DNA from: Chitinophaga polysaccharea
GTDB lineage: Bacteria > Bacteroidota > Bacteroidia > Chitinophagales > Chitinophagaceae
DNA: 64,000 bases
Assembly: GCF_007829335.1 (NCBI RefSeq)
Contig: NZ_VIWO01000001.1
Location: 1,426,001 to 1,490,000 of the forward strand
Direction: 5' to 3'
In this document: one piece after another, positions 1 to 9,400 of the stretch
Numbering within the stretch: position 1 is the stretch's first letter
How the letters are laid out: every line of letters starts with the position of its first letter
Notes under the pieces: model-generated
Told to the model about the DNA's origin: nothing
Databases searched by the model: none
What the model saw: the letters and a program-made list of their open reading frames with translations, nothing else
Program-made: the position numbers and the translations under genes

Positions 1-1227
1 TACAAAGCGGCTGTAGTTACCGAATACCCATAACATTTTGGTATCGTGAATTTGCCCGTCCGCTTTGTTTTTATCTATATAAATCAATCCGTCTTTATAA
101 TCGTATGGCGATATGGCCAGCCACCACTGCCAGGCTGATGCGTTGGCAACGGTAAGATCAGTGTGGATAACCCTTGCCAGGTATAAGGCGGCGTCCATGC
201 TCAGGTCTACCTTGTTGCCGCTCATTTCGCCGGCATTATCGCCCAGTATGCAATATTCTGATTGCCAGAAAGGAATGCCCTTCAGGGCTGCGTGTAATCT
301 TTTACGTATAGCTACTGCCGTGTCTTGTGGAGAGGTAGTGAAATAGCTGTGTCCCGCTATCGCTTTGTATACCCCGGGGCGGTTGCCCAGGTAAGTTGGA
401 CTGTGCGGACCAAAGAAAGCAGCGATCTGCGTGCCTTTGGCCGGTTTATCTTCACCGGCATAGAGATAGTTTATCTTGCCTGCTTCTGTTATTAAAATCT
501 TTGTGGGGAGCTGGTGTTGATGAAAGGTCTGGTCTACCGCTTTCACAAGGCCATAAATTTGTTCGTTGTTATAAGGACATCCTTCCTGGCCGCCATCGCT
601 CCAATCCCACTGTGGCTCGTTAACAGGGCTCACAAAGTTGAGCGTGATGCCGGTTTCCTGCCGGATGCCTTGTACCACGTCTTTCAGGAAATTGGCTACG
701 GCGGGGTATTGCTCAGGTGCCAGGTTGCATTGCCCGTTGCTGGCGAATGCTTTGCCGTTGCGGGTGAAGACTACCGGCGGACTATTCAGAAAGCCCAGGA
801 ACTGTTGAACGCCCCTGGCTTTGGCGGCAGTTAAGAACCAGATCTGTCCGGCTTGCTGCTGCCAGTGGTATTGATGATCGGCGCCCAGGAAGCAGGCTGC
901 CCGCCGCCATTCATCACGGATGCCACTCTCGCTCCCTTGTTCAGTGCTGCCGGCGCCAATGTTAAACCGCCACATCGACAGGCCAATACCTTTGGGTTGC
1001 CCGTTGGCCGTTGTATCGCTGCTAAACAACCAGTCGGCCAGCTGGTTTCTTTTAGGATCCGGCCAGGTGCCGGTAAACTGGCAGGACCAGGCATCAGATG
1101 CTGCAAAGTTGTGAATAGTTTGTGCCTTCCTGGAAAGGTCGATGTTTACCCGCATCGCCGGGTTATGCTGAGATATACCCTGCTGTAATATCATACAACC
1201 CAGCAGGGCGCCTGTTATTTTTTTCAT
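1..1227 (-). CDS. GH30-type glycoside hydrolase, C-terminus cut by window edge
   Basis: The reading frame runs from an ATG at 1227 off the left edge, giving 409 residues without a stop. An N-terminal hydrophobic segment ending near ISQ (residues 1-20) looks like a secretion signal. The body resembles clan GH-A family 30 enzymes of Bacteroidota: the conserved GLSMWRFNIGAGS segment at 82-94, SPVNEPQWDW at 200-209 holding the probable acid/base Glu204, and WQSEYC at 321-326 holding the probable nucleophile Glu324. GH30 members include beta-1,6-galactanases, beta-glucosidases, glucuronoxylanases and fucosidases; I cannot fix the subfamily. It is the last visible gene of a minus-strand locus (sensor, SusC, SusD, hydrolase), so it probably cuts the glycan bound by that SusC/SusD pair. 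The missing part should hold the end of the barrel and the side beta-sandwich. Confidence 0.85.
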   Translation of the reverse strand, partial: MKKITGALLGCMILQQGISQHNPAMRVNIDLSRKAQTIHNFAASDAWSCQFTGTWPDPKRNQLADWLFSSDTTANGQPKGIGLSMWRFNIGAGSTEQGSESGIRDEWRRAACFLGADHQYHWQQQAGQIWFLTAAKARGVQQFLGFLNSPPVVFTRNGKAFASNGQCNLAPEQYPAVANFLKDVVQGIRQETGITLNFVSPVNEPQWDWSDGGQEGCPYNNEQIYGLVKAVDQTFHQHQLPTKILITEAGKINYLYAGEDKPAKGTQIAAFFGPHSPTYLGNRPGVYKAIAGHSYFTTSPQDTAVAIRKRLHAALKGIPFWQSEYCILGDNAGEMSGNKVDLSMDAALYLARVIHTDLTVANASAWQWWLAISPYDYKDGLIYIDKNKADGQIHDTKMLWVFGNYSRFV

Positions 1228-1302
1228 GTTCCTAGTAAGCGGTTGCACGCAAAGCCGCATGGTATGCAAGGACTTCCCGTAGTAAGAAGGGTAGTTGCAA
1301 GC

Positions 1303-1369
1303 CTGTAAAGTAGTAAAATAGTCGCTGATTATTTTCCAAATCTGATGCTGCTACCTTACTACTTTACAG
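1303..1369 (-). repeat. 14-bp perfect inverted repeat between susD and the GH30 gene
   Basis: CTGTAAAGTAGTAA at 1303-1316 is matched exactly by TTACTACTTTACAG at 1356-1369, with 39 bases between. It lies in the 190-bp gap after the SusD stop and before the GH30 start. Read on the minus strand it is not followed by a clear T run, so it may act as a processing or stability hairpin that sets the ratio of susCD to hydrolase mRNA rather than as a full terminator. This role is inference. Confidence 0.55.
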
Positions 1370-1417
1370 ATGCTTTGCTCCTGTTGGATTCATGCTATTG
1401 TCTGAAACTTATCATGA

Positions 1418-3091
1418 CTAGTAGCCAGGGTTCTGTTTCAGGGTGCCATTGGAGGCCAGTATATCTGCTCTTGGAACTGGTAACCAGTAGTTGGCCTCTT
1501 TAAATAAGCGGTTATCCAGGGCTACTTTCCTTGCATAAGTATAGGCGCCGCCGTTAGCCGTAATGGTAATGCCATAAGCAGGTATATTTTCGGTAACTGT
1601 AGCAATTTTCCACCTGCGAACATCATAGAAGCGGTGCTCTTCAAAGGCCAGCTCTACCTGTCTTTCTCTCCTGATAGCGTCGCGCATCTGGTCTTTGGAA
1701 AGCCCTGGTGTTAATGCCGGCTGATGCACGCTGGCGCGCTGGCGGATCTGGTTGATAGCATTATATACGCTGGCATCCGGACCAACCGCTTCATTTTGCG
1801 CTTCAGCGTAGTTCAGTAATACTTCTGCATAACGAATGTAAATCCAGGGCTGTAACCCCGCTACATCCCATGGGTTGTCGATAGGATTTTTATCATCCAG
1901 GAATTTGCGCAGGTAATAACCTGTTTTGGAAGCATTCCAGTTGGAAGGACCATCCTTACTGTCTTTACCCCCTGGCGTAAAAGTTTGTATGGTAGATCCG
2001 CGGTAAGAGGCGCCGTTATAGAGAATAGTGGCATAAAAACGCGGATCCCTGTTGGCATACGGATTCTGTGGATTATACCCTGAAGCCGGATCGGTAATAG
2101 GTTTACCGTTATTCATTTCATATGCGTCCACCATATTCTGCAAAGGCGTATTGCCGGCCCATCCACCATAGCCGTTAGGGCCATTGGAGATTTCAAGACA
2201 TACGTGGCGGGCGCCCACTGCAAATTGCCGCGCAAAAATAATTTCATTGTTATTGCTGTTCAGGAACAACTGTGTGTAATCCGGCGCTATGCTGTATTTG
2301 GAAAGTCCTATCACAGCTTTGGCGGCATCAGCTGCAGCCTGCCAGGTACCTACGTTGTACAGCGGACTGGCAGCATATAACAACAAGCGGGCCTTCAGGG
2401 CCAGCGCAGCAGCCTGGGTAGCCCTGCCGGGCAGCCAGTTGGTGCTGTTGTTATCGGTAGGAAGATCGGCTGCCGCAGCGGTAAGCTCGGATATAACATA
2501 GTCCATCGACTGCTGTAAGGTAGCCCGGTTAAACAAAGACGGATCACTGAGATTATCCTGCAAACTATATTCCTTATCTCCCATCATCACAACACCACCG
2601 TAGTTGCGGATCAGGTCATGGTAACGGTAAGCACGGATAAAGCGCAGTTCTGCCCTCAACTGCTTACGATGCGCGGTACTCATTACTACGGTGTCAATGT
2701 GATTGAGCCCGTAGTTACATTCCCGGATGCTACGATAACTTCTCCCCCAAATGGTACCGGTGATACCCATGTTTTCAGGGGCCAGCTGTCCCTGCTGAAC
2801 AAGCCAGGTATTATCGTCGTTGTTATAAATGGATTCATCTGTAATAGAGCTCCACAAACCATATTCGAACCCTCTTCCAAATCCCGGGTTACTGCCTTCC
2901 CCTTCTTTATCCTGTAACTTGATGCTCAGGTAACGGTTAATGACATAGTTTTCAAATAAAGAAGAATCGGCCAGTACGGCATCTCCCAATATCCTGTCGG
3001 TGGGAGTCACATTCAGAAAATCTTTCTGACAGGAAGAAAGTATACCTGACGCCACTAAAGCCAGACCGTATAATATATTTGTAGTTTTCAT
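1418..3091 (-). CDS. SusD-like glycan-binding outer-membrane lipoprotein (RagB/SusD family)
   Basis: 557 residues when started at the ATG at 3091, which puts a short lipoprotein signal first (LSSC lipobox near residue 20); an upstream in-frame ATG would add ten residues before the signal and is less likely. Surface SusD proteins bind oligosaccharide and sit as a lid on the SusC porin. Family marks visible are the acidic start of the mature protein, the TPR-rich segment around LRFIRAYRYHDLIRNYGGV, the RYAEVLLNYAEAQNE segment, RRERQVELAFEEHRFYDVRRW, and the conserved C-terminal LKQNPGY. It follows the SusC stop by 16 bp, so the two are surely cotranscribed. The gene downstream is the GH30 hydrolase. 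Confidence 0.95.
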   Translation of the reverse strand: MKTTNILYGLALVASGILSSCQKDFLNVTPTDRILGDAVLADSSLFENYVINRYLSIKLQDKEGEGSNPGFGRGFEYGLWSSITDESIYNNDDNTWLVQQGQLAPENMGITGTIWGRSYRSIRECNYGLNHIDTVVMSTAHRKQLRAELRFIRAYRYHDLIRNYGGVVMMGDKEYSLQDNLSDPSLFNRATLQQSMDYVISELTAAAADLPTDNNSTNWLPGRATQAAALALKARLLLYAASPLYNVGTWQAAADAAKAVIGLSKYSIAPDYTQLFLNSNNNEIIFARQFAVGARHVCLEISNGPNGYGGWAGNTPLQNMVDAYEMNNGKPITDPASGYNPQNPYANRDPRFYATILYNGASYRGSTIQTFTPGGKDSKDGPSNWNASKTGYYLRKFLDDKNPIDNPWDVAGLQPWIYIRYAEVLLNYAEAQNEAVGPDASVYNAINQIRQRASVHQPALTPGLSKDQMRDAIRRERQVELAFEEHRFYDVRRWKIATVTENIPAYGITITANGGAYTYARKVALDNRLFKEANYWLPVPRADILASNGTLKQNPGY

Positions 3092-3107
3092 GATTTGATT
3101 TTTGTGT

Positions 3108-6100
3108 TTAGAACTTAACATTTACACCCAGGTTTACGATACGTTGCTGTGGATAAAACTGTCCACTGTTGCTGAAACCTTCCGGATCGTAGTCTTTTAC
3201 TTTGGTAATGGTGAAAAGGTTAAACGCATTGGCATATACGCGAAGACCGGCAATCCTGGCGCGTGATAAAACAGATGACTGGATAGTATAACCCAGGGAA
3301 ATGTTTTTTAAACGCAGAAAAGAAGCGTTGTTCAGCCAGAAAGTGTTCGGACGGAGACCACCATTTACAGAAGAAGAAGCACGTTCATCTACACGTGGAT
3401 AAGAACCGTTAGGATTGGAAGGGCTCCAGCGATTATCAGCCCAGCTGCTGTAGAAGTTACCAATGGTACCAGATTCGGGAAGCACATATTGACTTACATG
3501 TGTTTGTCCGGCAAACAGCACCGACAGGTCAAATCCTTTGTAATCGGCTGCCAGGTTGATACCATAAGTGATTTCAGGAATGTTGCCATACTTGGTTCTC
3601 ACCATATCATCTGCGGTGATCTGCTTGTCGCCGTTATAATCCTGGTAAATCAGGTCGCCCAGCTTGGCATTCGGTAAATGAGGATATTTGGCCAGGTCGT
3701 CTGCTGTTCTGAAAATGCCGATGGCGTTATATAACAGGGACGTATTCATGGGCCCACCGGTTTCCCGCTGGTAGGGTAAAGTACCTACCGCTTCGTCTTT
3801 GAAGATGATCTTATTTTTGGCATAGGTTACGTTACCGGAAACATTGTAGTGGAAGCCGCTACCGGTAGTATTGTCATATCCCAGGGTAGCTTCAATACCC
3901 TGGCTGTTTACCTTACCGATATTTTCTGCCGGCACCAGCGGATTGTTCTTGTCAAATGGATTCACAATACCGGAGGTCTGTGTCAGCGAAGTACGCGGTG
4001 TTAGTATCTTGGTACGATGCTGCTGAAAATAGATGAATTCCAGGGAGAAGTGATCGAGGAAAGTAGCATTCAGCCCCAGGTCCATCTTCTTAGCTACTTC
4101 CCAGGTAATATTAGGGTTGGCCAGCTTTACCAGGTCTATACCACTTTGAATTTGTCCGTTAATCACGTATTGGTTATAGAAAGAGTAGTTGTCGAAATAC
4201 TGGAACAAGCCTACATTATCGTTACCCAGCGTACCATAGGAGCCGCGGAGTTTTAAGTTATTGATAAACTTCACCGGCTCAAACCAGGACTCTTTGGATA
4301 CTACCCAACCAGCGGAAACGGAGGGAAAGAAGCCATACTGTTTGCCTTCGGGGAAGGTGGATGATCCGTCTACACGGGCCTGTACTTCCAGCAGGTATTT
4401 TTCGAGGTAGTTGTACGCAATTCTACCGAAATAGCTTTTCCTGGTGAAGTTATAGCTGCTGCCGAAGTTACTTCTGTCGGTAGCGGCAGCGCCTCCCTGC
4501 GACAATTCCGGCGTGAGCGGGGTAGGAAAGTTGATCCGGCCGGCACTCAGGGTATCTACTGCATTTTTGCTTTGCTCATAACCAATAAAGGCATTGAAAT
4601 CGTGCGCACCAAAACGGCGGGCATAATTCAGTTTAATATTGGTAGTCAGCAACGACATATTCCGCTGTTGCTCTACCAGCGATGCTTTACCATTGGAACC
4701 TCCTACGATTTTCGGCACATAGGTGTTGGTAGCCGCATCGAAAGTGTATTCTTTATATGGAGTAGCGAAGGTTTTATTGAAATTCCAGGATTTGTCGGCC
4801 GACAGGAAACCATCCAGTGATAAACCTTCCACCCCAGGAATGGCATAAGATCCTTTCAGGATACCATTAAACACCTGGGTAGGATTGCGGGAAAGTCCGC
4901 CCATATCTGTTACCTGCATCACCGGGTTGTTGTTTTCAATACCGGTAGTAGGCAAGCCATTAGGATATCTGTCTAACACGGTGGGGTAGGCCCGGTAAAT
5001 GCCGCGGAAAATGTCTCCTGCAGAAGTAGTAGGATATTGACGATCTTCCTGGCGACCGGATAAGTACAGGCTTACTTTCAGGCGTTTGGTAACATCGGCG
5101 TCAATGTTTGACCGGAAATTGTACTGGTTATATTTGGTGGCGCCGTTTTTATATAATCCATTTTGACCGATCATACCCAGGGAAACATAATACCGTACGT
5201 TTTCTCCACCACCATTTACAGAAAGACTGTGTTGGTTCTGAGTAGTGGTTTTCCGCAGGGTAGCCTTTTGCCAGTCGGTATTAGGATAATTTACCGGGTC
5301 GGAACCATCTTTGAATTTCTGTAATTGCTCAGCAGTGTAAAACTGATTCATCCCGCCGGCATTGTTATTATAATACTGGATTTCATTCATGATCTGGGCA
5401 TAGGTATATGCATCTGCCATTTTAGGCAACCTGGTAGGAGAGGAAAATCCCTGGTTAAAGCTGTAATTGATAACAGGCTTCCCGGTTTTACCTCTTTTGG
5501 TAGTGATGAGCATTACGCCATTGGCCGCCCGGCTGCCGTATACGGCAGCAGAAGCGTCTTTCAATACGGAAATGCTTTCAATATCGTTGGGATCCAGGCG
5601 GTCGAGGCCCCCGATTTGACCAGGAACGCCATCTACTACGATCAATACATCATTATTACCGGTGGTGGCTAATCCACGGATGGTTACCGCAGAACCGTCG
5701 TAGCCCGGCTCCCCGGAGCGGTTGTTGGCAATAACGCCGGAAAAACGGCCGGTCAATGCATTGGATACGTTAGGCTGCGGACTTTGCACAATATCAGCTC
5801 CCTTTACCACGGAAATGGAACCTGTCAGGGTAGCTTTCTTTTGGGTGCCATATCCTACCACCACTACCTCATTTACGGTTTTGCTCAGGGCGGTCAACAC
5901 AATCCGCAGGGGCGCCCCGCCTTTTATGGCTACCCGCTGCTCGGTATATGACATATGATTAAATAACAGGGTATCTCCAACGGCTGCATTGATGCTGAAT
6001 TTTCCATCGCCATCGGTCAATGCTCCCCCTGTTTTGTTCTTTACACGGATGGTTACCCCCGGAACAGGGGCATTGTCGGCAGACACCGTACCGGTTACCA

Positions 6101-6227
6101 CAGCTTGTTGCGCCTGTGCCCCTCCGGCAATTAATAATAGCAATAGAAAGAATAAACGAGAAAGAACAGGTTGGCTCCGTAAAGGGACAAATAACTCACG
6201 GTCCGTTCCGGATTGAAGTTTTTTCAT
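3108..6227 (-). CDS. SusC/RagA-type TonB-dependent outer-membrane transporter
   Basis: 1039 residues. After a long basic N-terminus and a hydrophobic signal (about 25-40, ending GGAQAQ) comes a carboxypeptidase-D-like beta domain (about 43-120). The plug follows, with the EVVVVGYGTQKK and ITIRGL-like (VTIRGLATTGNNDVLIVVDG) segments typical of SusC, then the beta barrel, ending in an aromatic residue (VKF). There is no STN signalling domain, which agrees with control by the adjacent hybrid sensor instead of an ECF/FecR pair. It imports oligosaccharides into the periplasm with energy from TonB/ExbBD. The closest genes are SusD 16 bp downstream and the hybrid regulator 227 bp upstream. Confidence 0.96.
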   Translation of the reverse strand: MKKLQSGTDRELFVPLRSQPVLSRLFFLLLLLIAGGAQAQQAVVTGTVSADNAPVPGVTIRVKNKTGGALTDGDGKFSINAAVGDTLLFNHMSYTEQRVAIKGGAPLRIVLTALSKTVNEVVVVGYGTQKKATLTGSISVVKGADIVQSPQPNVSNALTGRFSGVIANNRSGEPGYDGSAVTIRGLATTGNNDVLIVVDGVPGQIGGLDRLDPNDIESISVLKDASAAVYGSRAANGVMLITTKRGKTGKPVINYSFNQGFSSPTRLPKMADAYTYAQIMNEIQYYNNNAGGMNQFYTAEQLQKFKDGSDPVNYPNTDWQKATLRKTTTQNQHSLSVNGGGENVRYYVSLGMIGQNGLYKNGATKYNQYNFRSNIDADVTKRLKVSLYLSGRQEDRQYPTTSAGDIFRGIYRAYPTVLDRYPNGLPTTGIENNNPVMQVTDMGGLSRNPTQVFNGILKGSYAIPGVEGLSLDGFLSADKSWNFNKTFATPYKEYTFDAATNTYVPKIVGGSNGKASLVEQQRNMSLLTTNIKLNYARRFGAHDFNAFIGYEQSKNAVDTLSAGRINFPTPLTPELSQGGAAATDRSNFGSSYNFTRKSYFGRIAYNYLEKYLLEVQARVDGSSTFPEGKQYGFFPSVSAGWVVSKESWFEPVKFINNLKLRGSYGTLGNDNVGLFQYFDNYSFYNQYVINGQIQSGIDLVKLANPNITWEVAKKMDLGLNATFLDHFSLEFIYFQQHRTKILTPRTSLTQTSGIVNPFDKNNPLVPAENIGKVNSQGIEATLGYDNTTGSGFHYNVSGNVTYAKNKIIFKDEAVGTLPYQRETGGPMNTSLLYNAIGIFRTADDLAKYPHLPNAKLGDLIYQDYNGDKQITADDMVRTKYGNIPEITYGINLAADYKGFDLSVLFAGQTHVSQYVLPESGTIGNFYSSWADNRWSPSNPNGSYPRVDERASSSVNGGLRPNTFWLNNASFLRLKNISLGYTIQSSVLSRARIAGLRVYANAFNLFTITKVKDYDPEGFSNSGQFYPQQRIVNLGVNVKF

Positions 6228-6304
6228 AACGCAATATTTAAATGAATGATTTGGAATGCTGGCGAATCAATTTTGGTTGAATGGACTGATTTTCGCTCCC
6301 CCAG

Positions 6305-6353
6305 CCCTCTATGTTATCCGCAATGTACTATGAGGTACACAGATCATAGAGGG
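6305..6353. promoter_or_regulatory. Nested inverted repeats upstream of susC (locus 1)
   Basis: CCCTCTATG at 6305-6313 pairs with CATAGAGGG at 6345-6353. Inside lies a second small pair, TGTAC at 6324-6328 and GTACA at 6335-6339. The element is 78-126 bp before the susC start, in the gap after the hybrid regulator gene. It could be an operator or a leader hairpin; which one cannot be told from sequence. Confidence 0.5.
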
Positions 6354-6404
6354 GGTAAATCATTTAAAAAGGGGGGTAAAATCGTAAATTATTGAGAGGG
6401 GGTA
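6349..6404 (-). promoter_or_regulatory. Three G-run direct repeats, candidate hybrid-regulator binding sites
   Basis: Three copies of AGGGGG(G)TA end their G runs at 6355, 6376 and 6402, 21 and 26 bp apart; on the transcribed minus strand they read TACCCCCT-like. Two are followed by the same TAAATCAT stretch. AraC-type output domains of hybrid two-component proteins commonly bind direct repeats about two helical turns apart, and the only such regulator here is encoded by the adjoining gene. Assignment to that regulator is inference. Confidence 0.5.
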
Positions 6405-6454
6405 TTAAATCATCCCCTATGCTCAAAGTGAATACAGTAGCGGAAAAAGAGGTA

Positions 6455-9400
6455 TTATGCCTCTTCCTGGCTTTCCGTTACATTGAAATCCCTGTTAAAA
6501 GAGTGCCGGTATTTTTTTACGTAGTCGGAAGGATTCATTCCAAACAGCTTGACAAACTGTTCCCGGAAATATTTAATGTCTCCGATACCTACCTGCATGG
6601 CGGCCTGGGTAATGGTGTAGTTTTCTTTGAGCAGGAAAACAGCCGCCTTCCGGAGCCGGATCGACCGGATGAAGGAATTGATCGTTTGGCCGGAAATAGA
6701 TTTTACTTTCTTGTATAAGCTGGAATGGCTCATGCCGATTTCCAGGGTAAACTTTTTAATGGAGAAGGTTTCATCCTCCAGGTTGGCCTCTATAATCTCA
6801 ATACAACGTTTAAGGAAATCCTGGTATTCAGCCGGCACCTTGATATTACTGTTTTTGAGGGTAATACGGTCAAAGAAGTATTGTTGTAACAGGTTCCTGT
6901 TCTTGATAATGTTATTCACCTTGGCCATCAGCAGGTCGTTGTCGAATGGCTTGGTAATATAGTCGTCGGCCCCACCCTCCAGGCCTTTGAGGCGGGTGTC
7001 GGATGCAGAAGAACCTGTAAGCAGGATCACCGGGATATGGCTGATGGTATCTGTTTGCTTGATCCTGGCACATAACTCTACCCCGTCCATCCCCTCCATC
7101 TGGATATCACTGATTACCAGGTCAGGCATATATTTCTGTACCGCCGAAAAGCCGTCAATACCGTTATCTGCCTCATATACCACAAATTTATCTTTGAATA
7201 ACTGCTGGAGGTATTGCCTGATCTCATCATGATCATCAATCAGCAGGATGGACTTCTTTTCGGTAATGGTAGTGGTAGGGACATCGGCATCCTGGGCAAC
7301 AGTAGCAGTATCCGGTGCATCCAGGATAGTGTCGGAGCTGAGCTCCTCCAGGAAGGCCGATTTATACCCGGTGCTTTCCAATAACAGGCTACCGGCAAAA
7401 TGAGCGCTTCCTTTTTTCAAAGAAAGCCGGAAGGCAGTACCCTCATTTACCTTGCTCTCATAGCTGATGCTTCCATGGTGCTTTTCTATAAAGTGTTTTA
7501 CCAGGTAAAGCCCGATCCCGAAACCGGTTTGTAATGATTCCTTTCGATCCTGTGCCCGCCGGAATTTTTCAAAGATCCGGTTGCCCACACTATCTTCTAT
7601 ACCACAGCCACTGTCTTTGATAACAATAGTTACCCCGTCGTCTTCCCCACTCACTTCAAAAATGATGGTGCCATTATCAGGGGTAAACTTAAATGCATTA
7701 GAAAGTAGGTTGAAAATGGAAATTTCCAGCTTTTCGCTGTCGCCATATATTTCTATGGCTGGTGGTTGCGCCTGGAAAATATATTGAATATTTTTAATTT
7801 TTGCCTGCTGTGAAAAGCAGAGATATACCTCATGACAAAGGTTCACAATATCCAGTGGCGCCACTTTCAACTGGTCGCCTTCCTGGTCGGCCTTGCGGAA
7901 CAACAGGAGCTGGTCTACCAGGCTAAGCAGCCGCCGGGCATTGCGGTATACAACGCCCAGGTCCCGGTCATTTTTATGTTGCAGCAGCTCCTTCAGTGGA
8001 TTAATGATGAGGGTGAGCGGTGTCCGGAATTCATGGGAAATGTTGGTAAAAAACGATAACTTCTTTTCGTTCAGCTCTTTTTCCTTTTCTTTTTCCAGGT
8101 ATGCCAGCTTAATTTCATATTTCAATCGTTCTTCCCGTGCCTTGTACCGGATGTACAGGTAAATAGCGGCAAGCGTAGTAGTAATATAAAGCAGGTAGGC
8201 CCACCAGGTACGGTACCAGGGTGGCAATACCAACAGGGAAACGGTACGGATTTCCGGGCCCCAGAACCCGTCGGCATTGCTGGCCTTTATCTCAAAAGTA
8301 TATTGGCCTTCCCGGAGGTGGGTATAGTTGGCGGTCCGCGTGGCGCCAACATAATTCCAGTTATTATCCCAACCCTGTAGCCGGTAAGCATAGCTGATTT
8401 TATCCGGTAAGCTATATTCCAGTGCCACGAAGTCGAAGGCGATCGTGGCCTTGTCGTAAGGAACGGTAATTTCCCGCACCTCTTCCGCCCGGGTTCTGCC
8501 GGATACGTAGTTGTTCAGCGCTGTCACCGGGGTATTGTTGATTTTGATATCGGTTAGCCACACCGGGGGAATGGCCGTTTCTGCATATACGCTATCGGGG
8601 TAAAAGATATTGAACCCTTTAATACCGCCAAAGGCAAACTCTCCTGAACGCAGCACCAGTGCTGCATTGAAGCTGAATTGATTACTCTGCAATCCATCGG
8701 AGGCCGAGAAGTTGCGAAACGTTTTCTTTTCCGGGTCAAATTTTGAAAGCCCGTTGAAGGTGCTGATCCAGATATTACCACTGTTGTCTTCCAGCATCCG
8801 GAGTATGGAATTACTTGGCAGGCCCTCAGTCATCGTATACCGGGTATAGGCCCCTGTTTGCCGGTTGAAGCGCAGGAGGCCACCTCCATCCGTGCCCACC
8901 CAAAAATTGCCGCGTTTATCATGGTGGATAGAGCGAACGGTATAGCCAATATCAAAACGCTGATGTTGCCGGTGAATGCTGTCTATCCTGATAAGGGACG
9001 AATAATTTCCGCCCCATAGCTGACCTTCCCGGTCCTCCGCCAGGCACTGCATGTTTACCAGGCTGCTATCGAAAAGCACAAACCGGTTTTCCCGGGGATT
9101 AAAACGATACAAGGTGCCGTTGTTGGTGGTACTGGCCCATAGCTGTTGCTGCCGGTCTTCATATACCAGCCACACATTGTTTTCAGCGGTATGGGTATAC
9201 GGATTAAAGCATACATAATGTTCAAACTTCCCGGTAGCAGTACGATACCGGTTTACCCCGCCAAACCAGGTAGATATCCACAAGTCGTGGTGAACGTCAT
9301 GAATGATGGAGGTAATAAAATTGCTGCTGATCCCTTGTGGCTGATGTACATCGTGACTATAAGAGGTAATAGCGCCTGTTTCCCGGTTCCAGTATTTCAA

